A stretch of 64,000 nt of DNA, taken from NCBI GenBank assembly GCA_038101125.1, contig JAYNVZ010000002.1, positions 1 through 64,000 on the forward strand. Reading direction: 5' to 3'. Each line of letters opens with the position of its first letter. The first letter of the stretch is position 1. The position numbers and the translations under genes are program-made. Source of the stretch: GCA-2698665 sp038101125. Its GTDB lineage: Bacteria; Pseudomonadota; Gammaproteobacteria; GCA-002705445; GCA-002716945. Under the pieces are notes generated by a model, which was not told where the DNA came from, did no database searches, and saw only the letters and a program-made list of their open reading frames with translations. Below, piece after piece: positions 44,532-52,944 of this stretch.

Positions 44532-45071
44532 TTACTCTGATATTACAAATTCTGCAGCTGCGTAGAGATCGCTAAATATAGGGATATCATATTTATTATT
44601 TTTTTGTATCTCTCTGCCATTACCAGTTAGAACACCTAGAGCTTTACAATTAACAGCACGAGCTGCCTCAATATCACGAGGTGAGTCTCCGATAGCGTAA
44701 CAAGATTTCAAATTAATATTCATCCTATCAGCTATATCAATATACATTCCCGGTTTAGGTTTTCGGTTAAAACTATCAGAAGATGGCAATGATGGACAAT
44801 ATAATGAGGCAGATATTGCTCCACCAGACTTTTCAATAAGAGATATCATTTTTAAGTTAATTTGGATGAAGTTTAATGGCGATATAAGATCTTGGTTTAT
44901 CCCTGACTGATTAGAGATTATTATAATAGTAAAATCATTATCTGTGAGTAATTTAATAGCTGAAAGACTCCTTGGTAATGGTTTGAATTCATTAGGTGTT
45001 TTAATATAATCTGGACTATCATTATTAATAACTCCATCTCTATCAAGAATAATATATTTTTGTTTTATCAC
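44532..45071 (-). CDS. gmhB: D-glycero-heptose-1,7-bisphosphate 7-phosphatase (GmhB)
   Basis: HAD-family phosphatase of heptose synthesis for LPS. Motif I ILDRDGVINND with the nucleophile Asp, motif II ISNQSG and motif III KPKPGMYIDIAD with GDSPRDIEAA are present. The Cys/His zinc loop of GmhB is reduced (only SASLYCPS is seen). The 179 residues match. It overlaps glyRS by four bases. Confidence 0.88.
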   Translation of the reverse strand: MIKQKYIILDRDGVINNDSPDYIKTPNEFKPLPRSLSAIKLLTDNDFTIIIISNQSGINQDLISPLNFIQINLKMISLIEKSGGAISASLYCPSLPSSDSFNRKPKPGMYIDIADRMNINLKSCYAIGDSPRDIEAARAVNCKALGVLTGNGREIQKNNKYDIPIFSDLYAAAEFVISE

Positions 45072-46429
45072 GATAATAAAAAGTTTCTAAAATAATCTGC
45101 TACTTTAGATAATTCGAGTTTCTCCTGTTTCATTGTGTCTCTGTCTCTAATTGTAACAATATCCTTCTCTAGAGTATCAAAATCAATAGTGATGCATATA
45201 GGCGTCCCAATCTCATCATGTTTACGATAGTTTTTGCCAATATTGCCCGTATTCTCTACAACAACTCTGCCAAGCTTCAAACCTTGCAGAATATTTTTTA
45301 AAGAAATAGCTTTGTTTACAAGATCTTCATTATTTTTTTTCAGAGGTATTACGGCAGCCTTTATAGGAGCAAGATGTGGTTTAAGAGATAAAACTATTCT
45401 TTCTTTGCCATCATCAAGTTTTTCAACATTGAAAGATTCATTTAATACAGCTAGCACCCCACGATCAACACCTGCTGAAGGTTCAATGACATACGGAACT
45501 ATAAGTTTTTTATTTTCTAAATCCTGTATAGCTAATTTAGTATTAGAAGCATTATTTTTAAGGGTGCTAGAGGTTAAACTTAGATCGTCTTGATTTTTAC
45601 TATGCGAACCTAGATCAAAATCTGTACGATTAGCAATTCCCTCTAATTCCTCAAGACCATGTGGGAATTCATACATAATATCAACTGTAGATTTGGAATA
45701 GTGTGCTAAATCATCACCAGTTATGTTTAATAATTTGATCTTATTAGAGTCAATTCCTTGGTCTATCCACCATTTTAGACGATTATCTACCCATTTTTTA
45801 TGCCAGTCATCATCTGTGCCAGGTAGTACAAAAAATTCTAATTCCATTTGTTCAAATTCTCTGACTCTAAAAATAAAATTACGAGGTGTGATTTCATTTC
45901 TGAAAGCTTTACCAATCTGAGCTATACCAAAAGGTAAAGATCTAGATGTTGAATCGACAACATTTTTAAAATTCGTAAATATTTGCTGAGCAGTTTCAGG
46001 TCTCAAGTACGCAAAATTTTTACCATCATCTACAGGCCCCACTGATGTCTTAAACATCAAATTAAAAGGTCTTGGTTCTGTAAGATCTTTTGACCCACAT
46101 GATGGACATGAAGAATCTGTAATTTGATCTAATCTCCATCTAGATTTACACTTTTTACAATCTACTAAAGGATCAGTAAAAGTATCTTCATGACCTGAAA
46201 AATGCAACACATCAGGATGAGTAAGTATAGATGCGTCTAAACCTTCAACATCATCTCTATCATATACCATTGATGACCACCAAGATTGCTTGAGATTATT
46301 TTTTAGCTCAACACCAAGAGGGCCATAATCATATAAGCCCTGAAGTCCGCCATAAATTTCATTAGATTGAAAAATAAAACCTCTTCTCTTACAAAGAGCG
46401 ACAAGTTCGTCCATATTCTGTGCGGTCAA
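45068..46429 (-). CDS. glyS: Glycyl-tRNA synthetase, alpha2 (single-chain) type
   Basis: Class II synthetase charging tRNA-Gly. The single 453-residue chain has motif 1 around GLYDYGPLGVELKNN, zinc Cys pairs (CKKCKSRW, SCPSCGS), motif 2 FRNEITPRNFIFRVREFEQ and a C-terminal anticodon domain. This is the dimeric type of Gram-positives, archaea and eukaryotes; most Gammaproteobacteria use the unrelated alpha2beta2 GlyQ-GlyS. The start is TTG 46429. No glyQ or glyS(beta) is in the window. Confidence 0.93.
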   Translation of the reverse strand: MTAQNMDELVALCKRRGFIFQSNEIYGGLQGLYDYGPLGVELKNNLKQSWWSSMVYDRDDVEGLDASILTHPDVLHFSGHEDTFTDPLVDCKKCKSRWRLDQITDSSCPSCGSKDLTEPRPFNLMFKTSVGPVDDGKNFAYLRPETAQQIFTNFKNVVDSTSRSLPFGIAQIGKAFRNEITPRNFIFRVREFEQMELEFFVLPGTDDDWHKKWVDNRLKWWIDQGIDSNKIKLLNITGDDLAHYSKSTVDIMYEFPHGLEELEGIANRTDFDLGSHSKNQDDLSLTSSTLKNNASNTKLAIQDLENKKLIVPYVIEPSAGVDRGVLAVLNESFNVEKLDDGKERIVLSLKPHLAPIKAAVIPLKKNNEDLVNKAISLKNILQGLKLGRVVVENTGNIGKNYRKHDEIGTPICITIDFDTLEKDIVTIRDRDTMKQEKLELSKVADYFRNFLLS

Positions 46430-46540
46430 TAGAGGTACCTTTAAGATAATTTTTTATTTCATATTATAGTGTAATTTTAAATGATTTAGATTTTTTTTGT
46501 TTAATATTAATGAGTACTATAAGTCTTGATTATTCTACTA

Positions 46541-46641
46541 TGCACTATAATGATACATGTAGTACTTTAAAAGTGCACATAAATGATCTATAATAGTGCA
46601 TATTGATATAAAACATAATGGATATGCACTAAACCATTACA
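46541..46641 (+). promoter_or_regulatory. Four NtrC-like binding sites upstream of glnA
   Basis: Four 17-bp sites fit the pattern TGCAC-N7-GTGCA with one perfect half and the other matching at 3 of 5: 46541-46557, 46561-46577, 46584-46600 and 46625-46641. They lie 20 to 130 bases before a sigma54 promoter, as expected for an NtrC-dependent enhancer; ntrBC follows glnA. Confidence 0.75.
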
Positions 46642-46658
46642 ATTTTTAATAATATATG

Positions 46659-46675
46659 TTGGCATGATACATGCA
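46659..46675 (+). promoter_or_regulatory. Sigma54 (RpoN) promoter of glnA
   Basis: TTGGCATGATACATGCA carries the invariant GG (-24) and GC (-12) with ten-base spacing. The predicted start of transcription is about 46686. The ribosome site GAGGAG at 46701-46706 precedes glnA. Confidence 0.82.
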
Positions 46676-46713
46676 GTTATATTAGTACACAAATAACGTA
46701 GAGGAGTAAACAA

Positions 46714-48126
46714 ATGAGTGTCGAGGATGTACTAAAAATAGTAAAGGAGAAAGAGGTTAAGTTTATTGACTACCGCTTTACTAATACAAATGGGAAAGAA
46801 CAGCATGTGACTGTTACTGCCAATGAAGATGGGATTAAAACAGATTTTGCTGAAGGCAAAATGTTTGATGGTTCATCTATAGCTGGATGGAAAGATATTA
46901 ATGAATCGGACATGATATTAATGCCTGACCCAAGCACAGCAGTAATGGATCCATTTTTCGATGAACCAACTCTGATAGTATCATGTGATGTTATTGAACC
47001 AGCAGATGGTAAACCATACGAAAAAGATCCGCGATCGATTGCTAAAAAAGCTGAAGCGTATCTAAAAGAAACAGGAATAGCTGATCAAGCATTCTTTGGT
47101 CCCGAAAATGAATTTTTTGTATTTGATGATGTAAAGTTTGAAGATAAGTTAGGAAGTTCATTCTTTTCTGTAGATTCTTCAGAAGCTTGTTACAACAGTG
47201 GGAAATCTTATGAGGAAGGAAATATGGGGCATAGACCTCTAGTTAAAGGCGGTTACTTCCCTGTCCCACCAGTAGATGCATTGCAAGATTGTAGGTCTGC
47301 AATGGTAACAACATGTCAAGAAATGGGTGTCCCATGTGAAGTACATCATCATGAGGTTGCAACAGGTGGACAATGTGAGATTGGAACTGTCTTTAATACA
47401 CTAGTCTCCAAAGCAGATGAAGTGCAAAAGTATAAATATGCTGTTATGAATGTGGCACATGCATATGGAAAAACAGCTACATTTATGCCGAAACCACTAG
47501 TTGGAGACAATGGAACTGGTATGCATGTTCATATGTCTCTTTCAAAAGATGGGAAAAATATTTTTGCAGGAGACAAATATGGAAATATGTCAGAAGAAGC
47601 ACTGCATTATATTGGTGGAATAATAAAGCATGCTAGAGCATTAAATGCCTTTACAAATGCTTCAACGAATAGCTATAAAAGGTTAATACCTGGTTTCGAG
47701 GCACCTGTTATCTTAACTTATTCAGCTCGAAATAGGTCCGCTGCTATCAGGATTCCTTATGTGATGAGCGATAAAGCTAGACGTATAGAAGTAAGATTTC
47801 CTGATTCTACAGCAAACCCATATCTAGCATTTAGTGCTCTGATGATGGCTGGCCTTGATGGGATAAAAAATAAGATTAATCCTGGTGAAGCTATGGATCA
47901 AGACTTATTTGAACTGACAACTGAAGAAGAAAAAATGCTTCCAACTGTTGCCCCTGGTTTAGATGTAGCTCTTGAGGCGTTAGATAAAGATAGGGACTTT
48001 CTAAAAGCTGGTGGCGTATTCACCGATAAGATGATTAATTCTTATATTGCTCTTAAATACGAGGAAGTACAACGTCTCAGACAATCAACACATCCTTGTG
48101 AGTTTGAAATGTACTACAGCTTATAA
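46714..48126 (+). CDS. glnA: Glutamine synthetase type I
   Basis: Dodecameric ammonia-assimilating enzyme. Metal and substrate motifs are complete: FDGSSIAGW, FGPENEFFVF, VPPVDALQD, the catalytic HHHEVATGGQCE, NGTGMHVHMS and NRSAAIRIP with the downstream VRFPDSTANPYLAF. At 470 residues it is GSI-beta in length. The tyrosine that GlnE adenylylates in enteric GS (Tyr397, in NLYDLP) is Phe399 here (DQDLFELT), so that covalent switch should not work. Transcription is probably NtrC/sigma54-dependent. Confidence 0.97.
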   Translation: MSVEDVLKIVKEKEVKFIDYRFTNTNGKEQHVTVTANEDGIKTDFAEGKMFDGSSIAGWKDINESDMILMPDPSTAVMDPFFDEPTLIVSCDVIEPADGKPYEKDPRSIAKKAEAYLKETGIADQAFFGPENEFFVFDDVKFEDKLGSSFFSVDSSEACYNSGKSYEEGNMGHRPLVKGGYFPVPPVDALQDCRSAMVTTCQEMGVPCEVHHHEVATGGQCEIGTVFNTLVSKADEVQKYKYAVMNVAHAYGKTATFMPKPLVGDNGTGMHVHMSLSKDGKNIFAGDKYGNMSEEALHYIGGIIKHARALNAFTNASTNSYKRLIPGFEAPVILTYSARNRSAAIRIPYVMSDKARRIEVRFPDSTANPYLAFSALMMAGLDGIKNKINPGEAMDQDLFELTTEEEKMLPTVAPGLDVALEALDKDRDFLKAGGVFTDKMINSYIALKYEEVQRLRQSTHPCEFEMYYSL

Positions 48127-48133
48127 CATAGTA

Positions 48134-48157
48134 ACTGCCCTCTGAAAGGAGGGCAGT
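48134..48157 (+). terminator. Hairpin between glnA and ntrB
   Basis: Nine-bp perfect stem (ACTGCCCTC, 48134-48142, with 48149-48157) and a six-base loop, eight bases after the glnA stop. No T run follows, so it may act as a partial terminator or stabiliser that keeps ntrBC expression below that of glnA. Confidence 0.7.
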
Positions 48158-48170
48158 AAATAAAATAATT

Positions 48171-49250
48171 ATGAGTATAAATATAAACAAAAGAAATATT
48201 AAAGAAATAAACGTTAATTATGATGTTTTAGATAATTTACGAACAGCGATTTTAATCTTTGACGTAAATTTTAATTATATTTATACAAATACATCTGCAA
48301 TTGACTTACTTGGATCATCTTCAACCATGAAAGATATAAAAAAGCTTCAATGCAAGAATGTTAGCCTGACAACTTATTTAAAAAAAGTAAAAGATAAATT
48401 TCAATCAGTTGTGTTGAGGGATCTTAAGTTTAAGAATTTTGATCGTTTAGAAAGAATAGTTGATTGTAATATATCAAGCTATAATTCTGAAAATGATCAG
48501 TATATTTTGATGGAGATGAATGAAACAGGAAGATTATACAATATATCGCTTGATCAAAACTTAATAGACCAGCAGAAAGCTACAAGAGAAATGGTTAAAG
48601 GTCTATCTCATGAAATTAAGAATCCGCTGGGCGGTATAATGGGAGCAGCCCAGTTGTTAGATAAAACTCTCACAGATGAGTCTCAAGCAAAATTTACTAA
48701 AATAATTAAGAAAGAATCAGAACGATTACTAAAATTAATCAATGCAATGGCATCTCCTTTCCCTAAGTCTGATAAAGAAATTATAAACATCCATGAAGTC
48801 ACCGAACATGTCATAGAACTATTTAAATATGATGCCGATAATGTAGATGTAAATTTCATCAAAGATTATGATCCAAGTATTCCTCAGCTTACCCTTGATA
48901 GGCATCAAATTATCCAATCATTAATTAACATACTAAGAAATGCGATCCAAGCAATCAATAAGAATGGCAATATAGTAATAAAAACAAGACCGATATTTAA
49001 ATATACAATTGGTGATATAAAACATGATCTTGTTGTAAAAATTGATGTTATTGATAATGGAATTGGGATACCTGAAGATAAATTGAAAGAGATATTTTAC
49101 CCTATGGTTACCACAAAAAATGAAGGAATGGGTTTAGGGCTAACTATTGCACAATCAATAATCATTGAAAACAAAGGCATAATTGAGTGCAAGAGCAAAA
49201 ATAAAGAAACTGTATTTTCAATTATTCTTCCATGGAGCGACAATGAATAA
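48171..49250 (+). CDS. ntrB: NtrB (GlnL), nitrogen-sensing histidine kinase
   Basis: Soluble two-component kinase. A PAS-like sensor covers about residues 15-120. The H-box GLSHEIKNPLGGIMGAAQLL has phospho-acceptor His147, followed by N box NILRNAIQAI, DNGIGIP and GMGLGLTIAQSI. Length is 359. It senses PII status and phosphorylates NtrC. The stop lies inside the start of ntrC (8-base overlap). Confidence 0.95.
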   Translation: MSININKRNIKEINVNYDVLDNLRTAILIFDVNFNYIYTNTSAIDLLGSSSTMKDIKKLQCKNVSLTTYLKKVKDKFQSVVLRDLKFKNFDRLERIVDCNISSYNSENDQYILMEMNETGRLYNISLDQNLIDQQKATREMVKGLSHEIKNPLGGIMGAAQLLDKTLTDESQAKFTKIIKKESERLLKLINAMASPFPKSDKEIINIHEVTEHVIELFKYDADNVDVNFIKDYDPSIPQLTLDRHQIIQSLINILRNAIQAINKNGNIVIKTRPIFKYTIGDIKHDLVVKIDVIDNGIGIPEDKLKEIFYPMVTTKNEGMGLGLTIAQSIIIENKGIIECKSKNKETVFSIILPWSDNE

Positions 49251-50637
49251 ATATAAGCTTTGGGTTGTTGATGACGAGGAAAGCATTAGGACTATATGTA
49301 GAAGTGCCTTGGAAGATGCTTTTGTAATTGAAACTTTCCCAAATGGATCAGAAGCTCTTCTAGCATTAAATTCTGACAAACCTGATCTCATCATTACTGA
49401 TATTAAAATGCCTGGTATATCAGGCCTGGAGCTATTGCAAAAAGTATCAGAAAGATACCCGGAGTTACCTACTATTGTAATTACAGCGCACTCTGATATA
49501 GATAATGCCTTGTCGGCTTATAAAGGAGGTGCCTTTGAATATCTCCCAAAACCTTTTGATGTTGATACTATAAAAGCATTGGCTATGAAAGCGGTAAAAA
49601 ATGCTGAAAATATCGAGAATGTTTTAGAGAATTCTACAATTAAAAAACCATCAAAAATAGTAGGTCAGGCAGTATCCTTGCAAAATGTTTTCAGGGCAAT
49701 AGGAAAAATATCAAACTCAGATATTACGGTATTAATAAGAGGAGAGTCAGGCACAGGCAAAGAGTTAATAGCTCAAGCTGTTCATGATAATAGTCTAAGA
49801 AAGGACAAGCCCTTCGTAGCAATTAATGTTGCGGCTATACCACATGAACTATTAGAGTCAGAACTCTTTGGTCATGAAAAGGGTGCCTTTACTGGAGCAC
49901 AAGCACAGCGGACTGGTAGATTTGAACAAGCACTTGGTGGAACCTTATTTTTAGATGAAATAGGCGATATGCATCCTGAACTGCAAACTAGGCTGCTGAG
50001 GGTTTTGTCTAGTCAAGAATTCTATAGGGTTGGTGGACAACAACCTATAAAATCGGATGTTAGAATAATAGCCGCAACGAATCAATCAATAGAAGAATTA
50101 ATAAAGACATCAAAGTTTAGAGAAGATCTGTATCATAGATTGAATGTTTTTAAACTTGAATTACCACCCTTAAGAAAGAGGAAAGAAGACATACCTTCTC
50201 TGATTTCACACTTTTTAAACACAGCTGCTATAGAATTAAATACTGAACAAAAAACAATTAACAAAAAGACTATGGCTTTTTTAGAGTCTTATGACTGGCC
50301 TGGTAATATTAGACAGCTTGAAAACATCTGTAGATATTTAACAGTGATGTCAGCATCATCAACTATAAGCATGGATGACTTACCTCAAGACATATTTAGT
50401 GACAAAGGTGTTGACGAAAATCAAAAATCGCATGATGTAAAATGGCAAGCTAGTTTAGAAAATTTTATAAGATCAGAAATTATATCAGATAAGAATATTC
50501 TCAAAAAAGTAAATAGTGAGATCGAGAAGATACTAATAGATGAGTCTTTAAGAGCATCTAATGGAATAAAAATTGAAGCTGCTAAGTTACTTGGCTGGGG
50601 CAGAAATACTCTGGCACGTAAAGCTAAAAATACTTAG
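49243..50637 (+). CDS. ntrC: NtrC (GlnG), sigma54-dependent response regulator
   Basis: The receiver domain has Asp10, Asp11 and phospho-Asp53 (IITDIKMPG). The AAA+ domain carries GESGTGKE, GAFTGA for sigma54 contact and the Walker B LFLDEIGDM. The C-terminal Fis-type HTH is IKIEAAKLLGWGRNTLARK. ATG 49243, with GGAG upstream, gives 464 residues. The four sites before glnA are its likely targets. Confidence 0.96.
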   Translation: MNKYKLWVVDDEESIRTICRSALEDAFVIETFPNGSEALLALNSDKPDLIITDIKMPGISGLELLQKVSERYPELPTIVITAHSDIDNALSAYKGGAFEYLPKPFDVDTIKALAMKAVKNAENIENVLENSTIKKPSKIVGQAVSLQNVFRAIGKISNSDITVLIRGESGTGKELIAQAVHDNSLRKDKPFVAINVAAIPHELLESELFGHEKGAFTGAQAQRTGRFEQALGGTLFLDEIGDMHPELQTRLLRVLSSQEFYRVGGQQPIKSDVRIIAATNQSIEELIKTSKFREDLYHRLNVFKLELPPLRKRKEDIPSLISHFLNTAAIELNTEQKTINKKTMAFLESYDWPGNIRQLENICRYLTVMSASSTISMDDLPQDIFSDKGVDENQKSHDVKWQASLENFIRSEIISDKNILKKVNSEIEKILIDESLRASNGIKIEAAKLLGWGRNTLARKAKNT

Positions 50638-51638
50638 TTATATAGTCCAAGTAAAATTTTTCTAGGCTCTATATGATTATATAATATGTCATAAGCAGAT
50701 TTTATGATCTTGCTATCACTATAAATCACTTTATTTTTGAATAATGTCTCAGTTGACAAATATCCTTCAACTGTACCAATTTTTGAAAGAAGCTTTTTAA
50801 TGTTACAGCCACTAGCTAACTTCAATCCTAGTTGACGATTTCTTGAAGTATTATAAAAACATGTAAGTTCAAGGTCACCTAAGCATGCTGGACTAGTAAG
50901 TGTTTTTTTCATATCACTATCTGAGACCTCATAACCATGACTGGTAGCCATGATTAATTTAGAGATTCTATATACCTCCTGTTGTGAAATTGAAATCAAT
51001 TCATGTACATATTCATCAGGAAACTCATTTGCTGTTAATGAACCAGCTAATATTGCAGAAATGTTTTTTAGGACCCCTGAAACTTCAACACCTATAAGAT
51101 CATGAGTTGGGAGAAGAGTAAAATAATCTGTATCCATGGCATTAACAAATACTTCAGTTAAAAGATCATTAGTAGATGCTATGCTAACTTTGATATTTTT
51201 TTTGTTAACCAAATCCATTGCAAAACTAGGTCCTGAAATAATGCATTTTTCTATTTTATCTACCAGCAGTTCATCTATAACCTGATGAAATAAATAACCT
51301 GATGAATGATCTAAACCTTTTGTTAACCATGTGAGAGATTTTGATTTTTTAAAATAATTTAAATTGTCTTTGATAATATTTAGAAACCCGGAACTTGATG
51401 TGGCTATGATATTGATAGTTTCAGGATCATTGCTGATTTCACTAACTCTGTTAAGGTTAAAAAAAGATATATTCTTACCAAATTTAATATCTAGATTTTT
51501 ATGAATTTTATTGGTCTTATAAAAATCTACTTTATCAATATCTCTCAAATATACTTCTACTAAATTATTGTGTATTGACAGATGATTGGCTACAGCTAAT
51601 CCCCACTCGCCTGCTCCAAATATTCTAAACAAAGCCAT
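50634..51638 (-). CDS. gpsA: Glycerol-3-phosphate dehydrogenase [NAD(P)+]
   Basis: Makes glycerol-3-phosphate for phospholipids. NAD fold IFGAGEWGLAVANHL, GPSFAMDLV, catalytic Lys in GVLKNISAILAGS and SRNRQLGLKLASG are visible. Length is 334. It follows secB without gap, the same order as in enterobacteria, and converges with ntrC (four-base overlap). Confidence 0.94.
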   Translation of the reverse strand: MALFRIFGAGEWGLAVANHLSIHNNLVEVYLRDIDKVDFYKTNKIHKNLDIKFGKNISFFNLNRVSEISNDPETINIIATSSSGFLNIIKDNLNYFKKSKSLTWLTKGLDHSSGYLFHQVIDELLVDKIEKCIISGPSFAMDLVNKKNIKVSIASTNDLLTEVFVNAMDTDYFTLLPTHDLIGVEVSGVLKNISAILAGSLTANEFPDEYVHELISISQQEVYRISKLIMATSHGYEVSDSDMKKTLTSPACLGDLELTCFYNTSRNRQLGLKLASGCNIKKLLSKIGTVEGYLSTETLFKNKVIYSDSKIIKSAYDILYNHIEPRKILLGLYN

Positions 51639-52076
51639 TTATTGTTTTGTTTTTTTTGAGAGCTCTTGTTGATAAAGAGCATTAAAATCTATAGGCGCAA
51701 TAAATATGGGAGGGAATCCAGCTTTTTGAATTAGAGATGAAATGGTTTCTCTTGCATATGGGAAAAGTACTTCGGGGCATCTAATATTTAAAAATCCGTC
51801 TTTTAATTCATCATCAGCACCATCAATTATAAACAATCCTGCTTGCTTGAGTTCAACCATGTAAATGACAGTATTATCAGTTTCAGCTTTTACAGTTATT
51901 TCTAAAGTTATATCATAGGAAGTTTCATTTATTTCTGTAATAGTTGTATTTAGATTGAATGCCACCTTAGGTGTCGATTTAATGTTATCGAATATTGAAG
52001 GTGATTCTGGAGATTCCAGTGATAGATCCTTCGTGAATATTCTTTTAACAAAAAATTTAATTTCTTTTGCTTCCAT
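51639..52076 (-). CDS. secB: SecB protein-export chaperone
   Basis: Tetrameric chaperone that keeps preproteins unfolded for SecA. Characteristic stretches are IFTKDLSLESPESP, the beta-sheet region TSYDITLEITVKAET, and RCPEVLFPYARETISSL with FPPIFIAPIDFNALY. At 145 residues it is normal. It sits between the rhodanese and gpsA genes. Confidence 0.95.
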   Translation of the reverse strand: MEAKEIKFFVKRIFTKDLSLESPESPSIFDNIKSTPKVAFNLNTTITEINETSYDITLEITVKAETDNTVIYMVELKQAGLFIIDGADDELKDGFLNIRCPEVLFPYARETISSLIQKAGFPPIFIAPIDFNALYQQELSKKTKQ

Positions 52077-52077
52077 T

Positions 52078-52485
52078 TTATTTTTCTCCCGATAAAGGCA
52101 TGTTATTTTCTACCCAAGAATTAATTCCGCCTTCTAAATAAAAAACTTCTTGCACACCTTTGCCAGAGAAGGCTTTTGCGGCCTTTTGGGCATCTGCATC
52201 TGATGCAGCATAGGTCACCAAGGTAATCTCATTCTTAGCCTTGTATGACTCAATATCATCAAATGAAATATTTTTTGCAGATACAATATGACCCTTTGAA
52301 TATTCATCATTATCTCTTAGATCAAACAAAGCAATCTTTGTATTATTTAATAGCTGCGTGAGCTTATCATGATTAATTGGCTTTACTTTTCCAAATAGTA
52401 GCTTTGATTCTAAACTAATTATTAAGAATAATAATATTACTAGGGCTATAAATAAAATTATATTGTCTGCAATAAATTCTAGCAA
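52078..52485 (-). CDS. Membrane-anchored rhodanese-fold protein without catalytic Cys
   Basis: A YibN-like protein of 135 residues: one N-terminal membrane helix (about 9-28) and a rhodanese domain (DLRDNDEYSKGHIVSAKNI; GINSWVENNMP). The active-site loop reads TYAASDADAQ, where Ala93 takes the place of the persulfide-forming Cys, so sulfurtransfer is unlikely. The yibN-secB-gpsA order is as in E. coli. It may serve as a scaffold or sulfur-binding partner. Confidence 0.85.
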   Translation of the reverse strand: MLEFIADNIILFIALVILLFLIISLESKLLFGKVKPINHDKLTQLLNNTKIALFDLRDNDEYSKGHIVSAKNISFDDIESYKAKNEITLVTYAASDADAQKAAKAFSGKGVQEVFYLEGGINSWVENNMPLSGEK

Positions 52486-52498
52486 TTTTCTACTCTTT

Positions 52499-52846
52499 TT
52501 ATTTTGGGTGCGAACAGAATACTTCGCGCATCATTTCAATTAATTTTAATGTTTTAATATCACTTACCTTATAGAATACTTTATTAGCTGATTTCCTTGC
52601 AGATAAAATTCCCTTGTCTCTAAGTATTGCTAGGTGCTGAGATATGTTACTTTGCGAAGTTCCTACATTATCAACGATATCTTGTACGCTAAATTCATCT
52701 TCTCCTAATTTACACAAGATCATTAAGCGTAATGGATGAGACATTGCCTTCAAGGATCTTGAAGCTGTCTCTACATCATCTTGAACTTGTTGTTCTAAAT
52801 GCGACAGGTTATCATTAGTATTATTTTCTAGATTTTCAGTTTCCAT
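52499..52846 (-). CDS. ArsR-family repressor, SqrR/BigR-like persulfide sensor candidate
   Basis: A 115-residue winged-helix repressor (MSHPLRLMILCKL, TSQSNISQHLAILRDKGIL). It has exactly two cysteines, Cys45 in helix 2 and Cys111 near the C-terminus, 66 apart. That is the same spacing as the sensing pair Cys41/Cys107 of Rhodobacter SqrR, which forms a tetrasulfide with sulfide-derived persulfide. It heads the rhodanese-secB-gpsA operon, with a palindrome in its upstream region. The sensor role is inference from spacing and family. Confidence 0.75.
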   Translation of the reverse strand: METENLENNTNDNLSHLEQQVQDDVETASRSLKAMSHPLRLMILCKLGEDEFSVQDIVDNVGTSQSNISQHLAILRDKGILSARKSANKVFYKVSDIKTLKLIEMMREVFCSHPK

Positions 52847-52878
52847 AGTTGGTATTTATATTTATTAATATATACCTA

Positions 52879-52896
52879 TATTAGACAAAACTAATA
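52879..52896. promoter_or_regulatory. Palindrome TATTAG-N6-CTAATA upstream of the ArsR gene
   Basis: Perfect 6-bp arms with six-base centre, in the 98-base divergent region between the ArsR gene and ctpA, 33 bases from the ArsR start. It shares ATTAG-N6-CTAAT with 33025-33046. AT-rich palindromes of this kind are typical of ArsR-type autoregulation. Confidence 0.6.
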
Positions 52897-52944
52897 AGAT
52901 AATAAAGGAATAAAATGGTATTATTAACTTAATATAAATATTAT

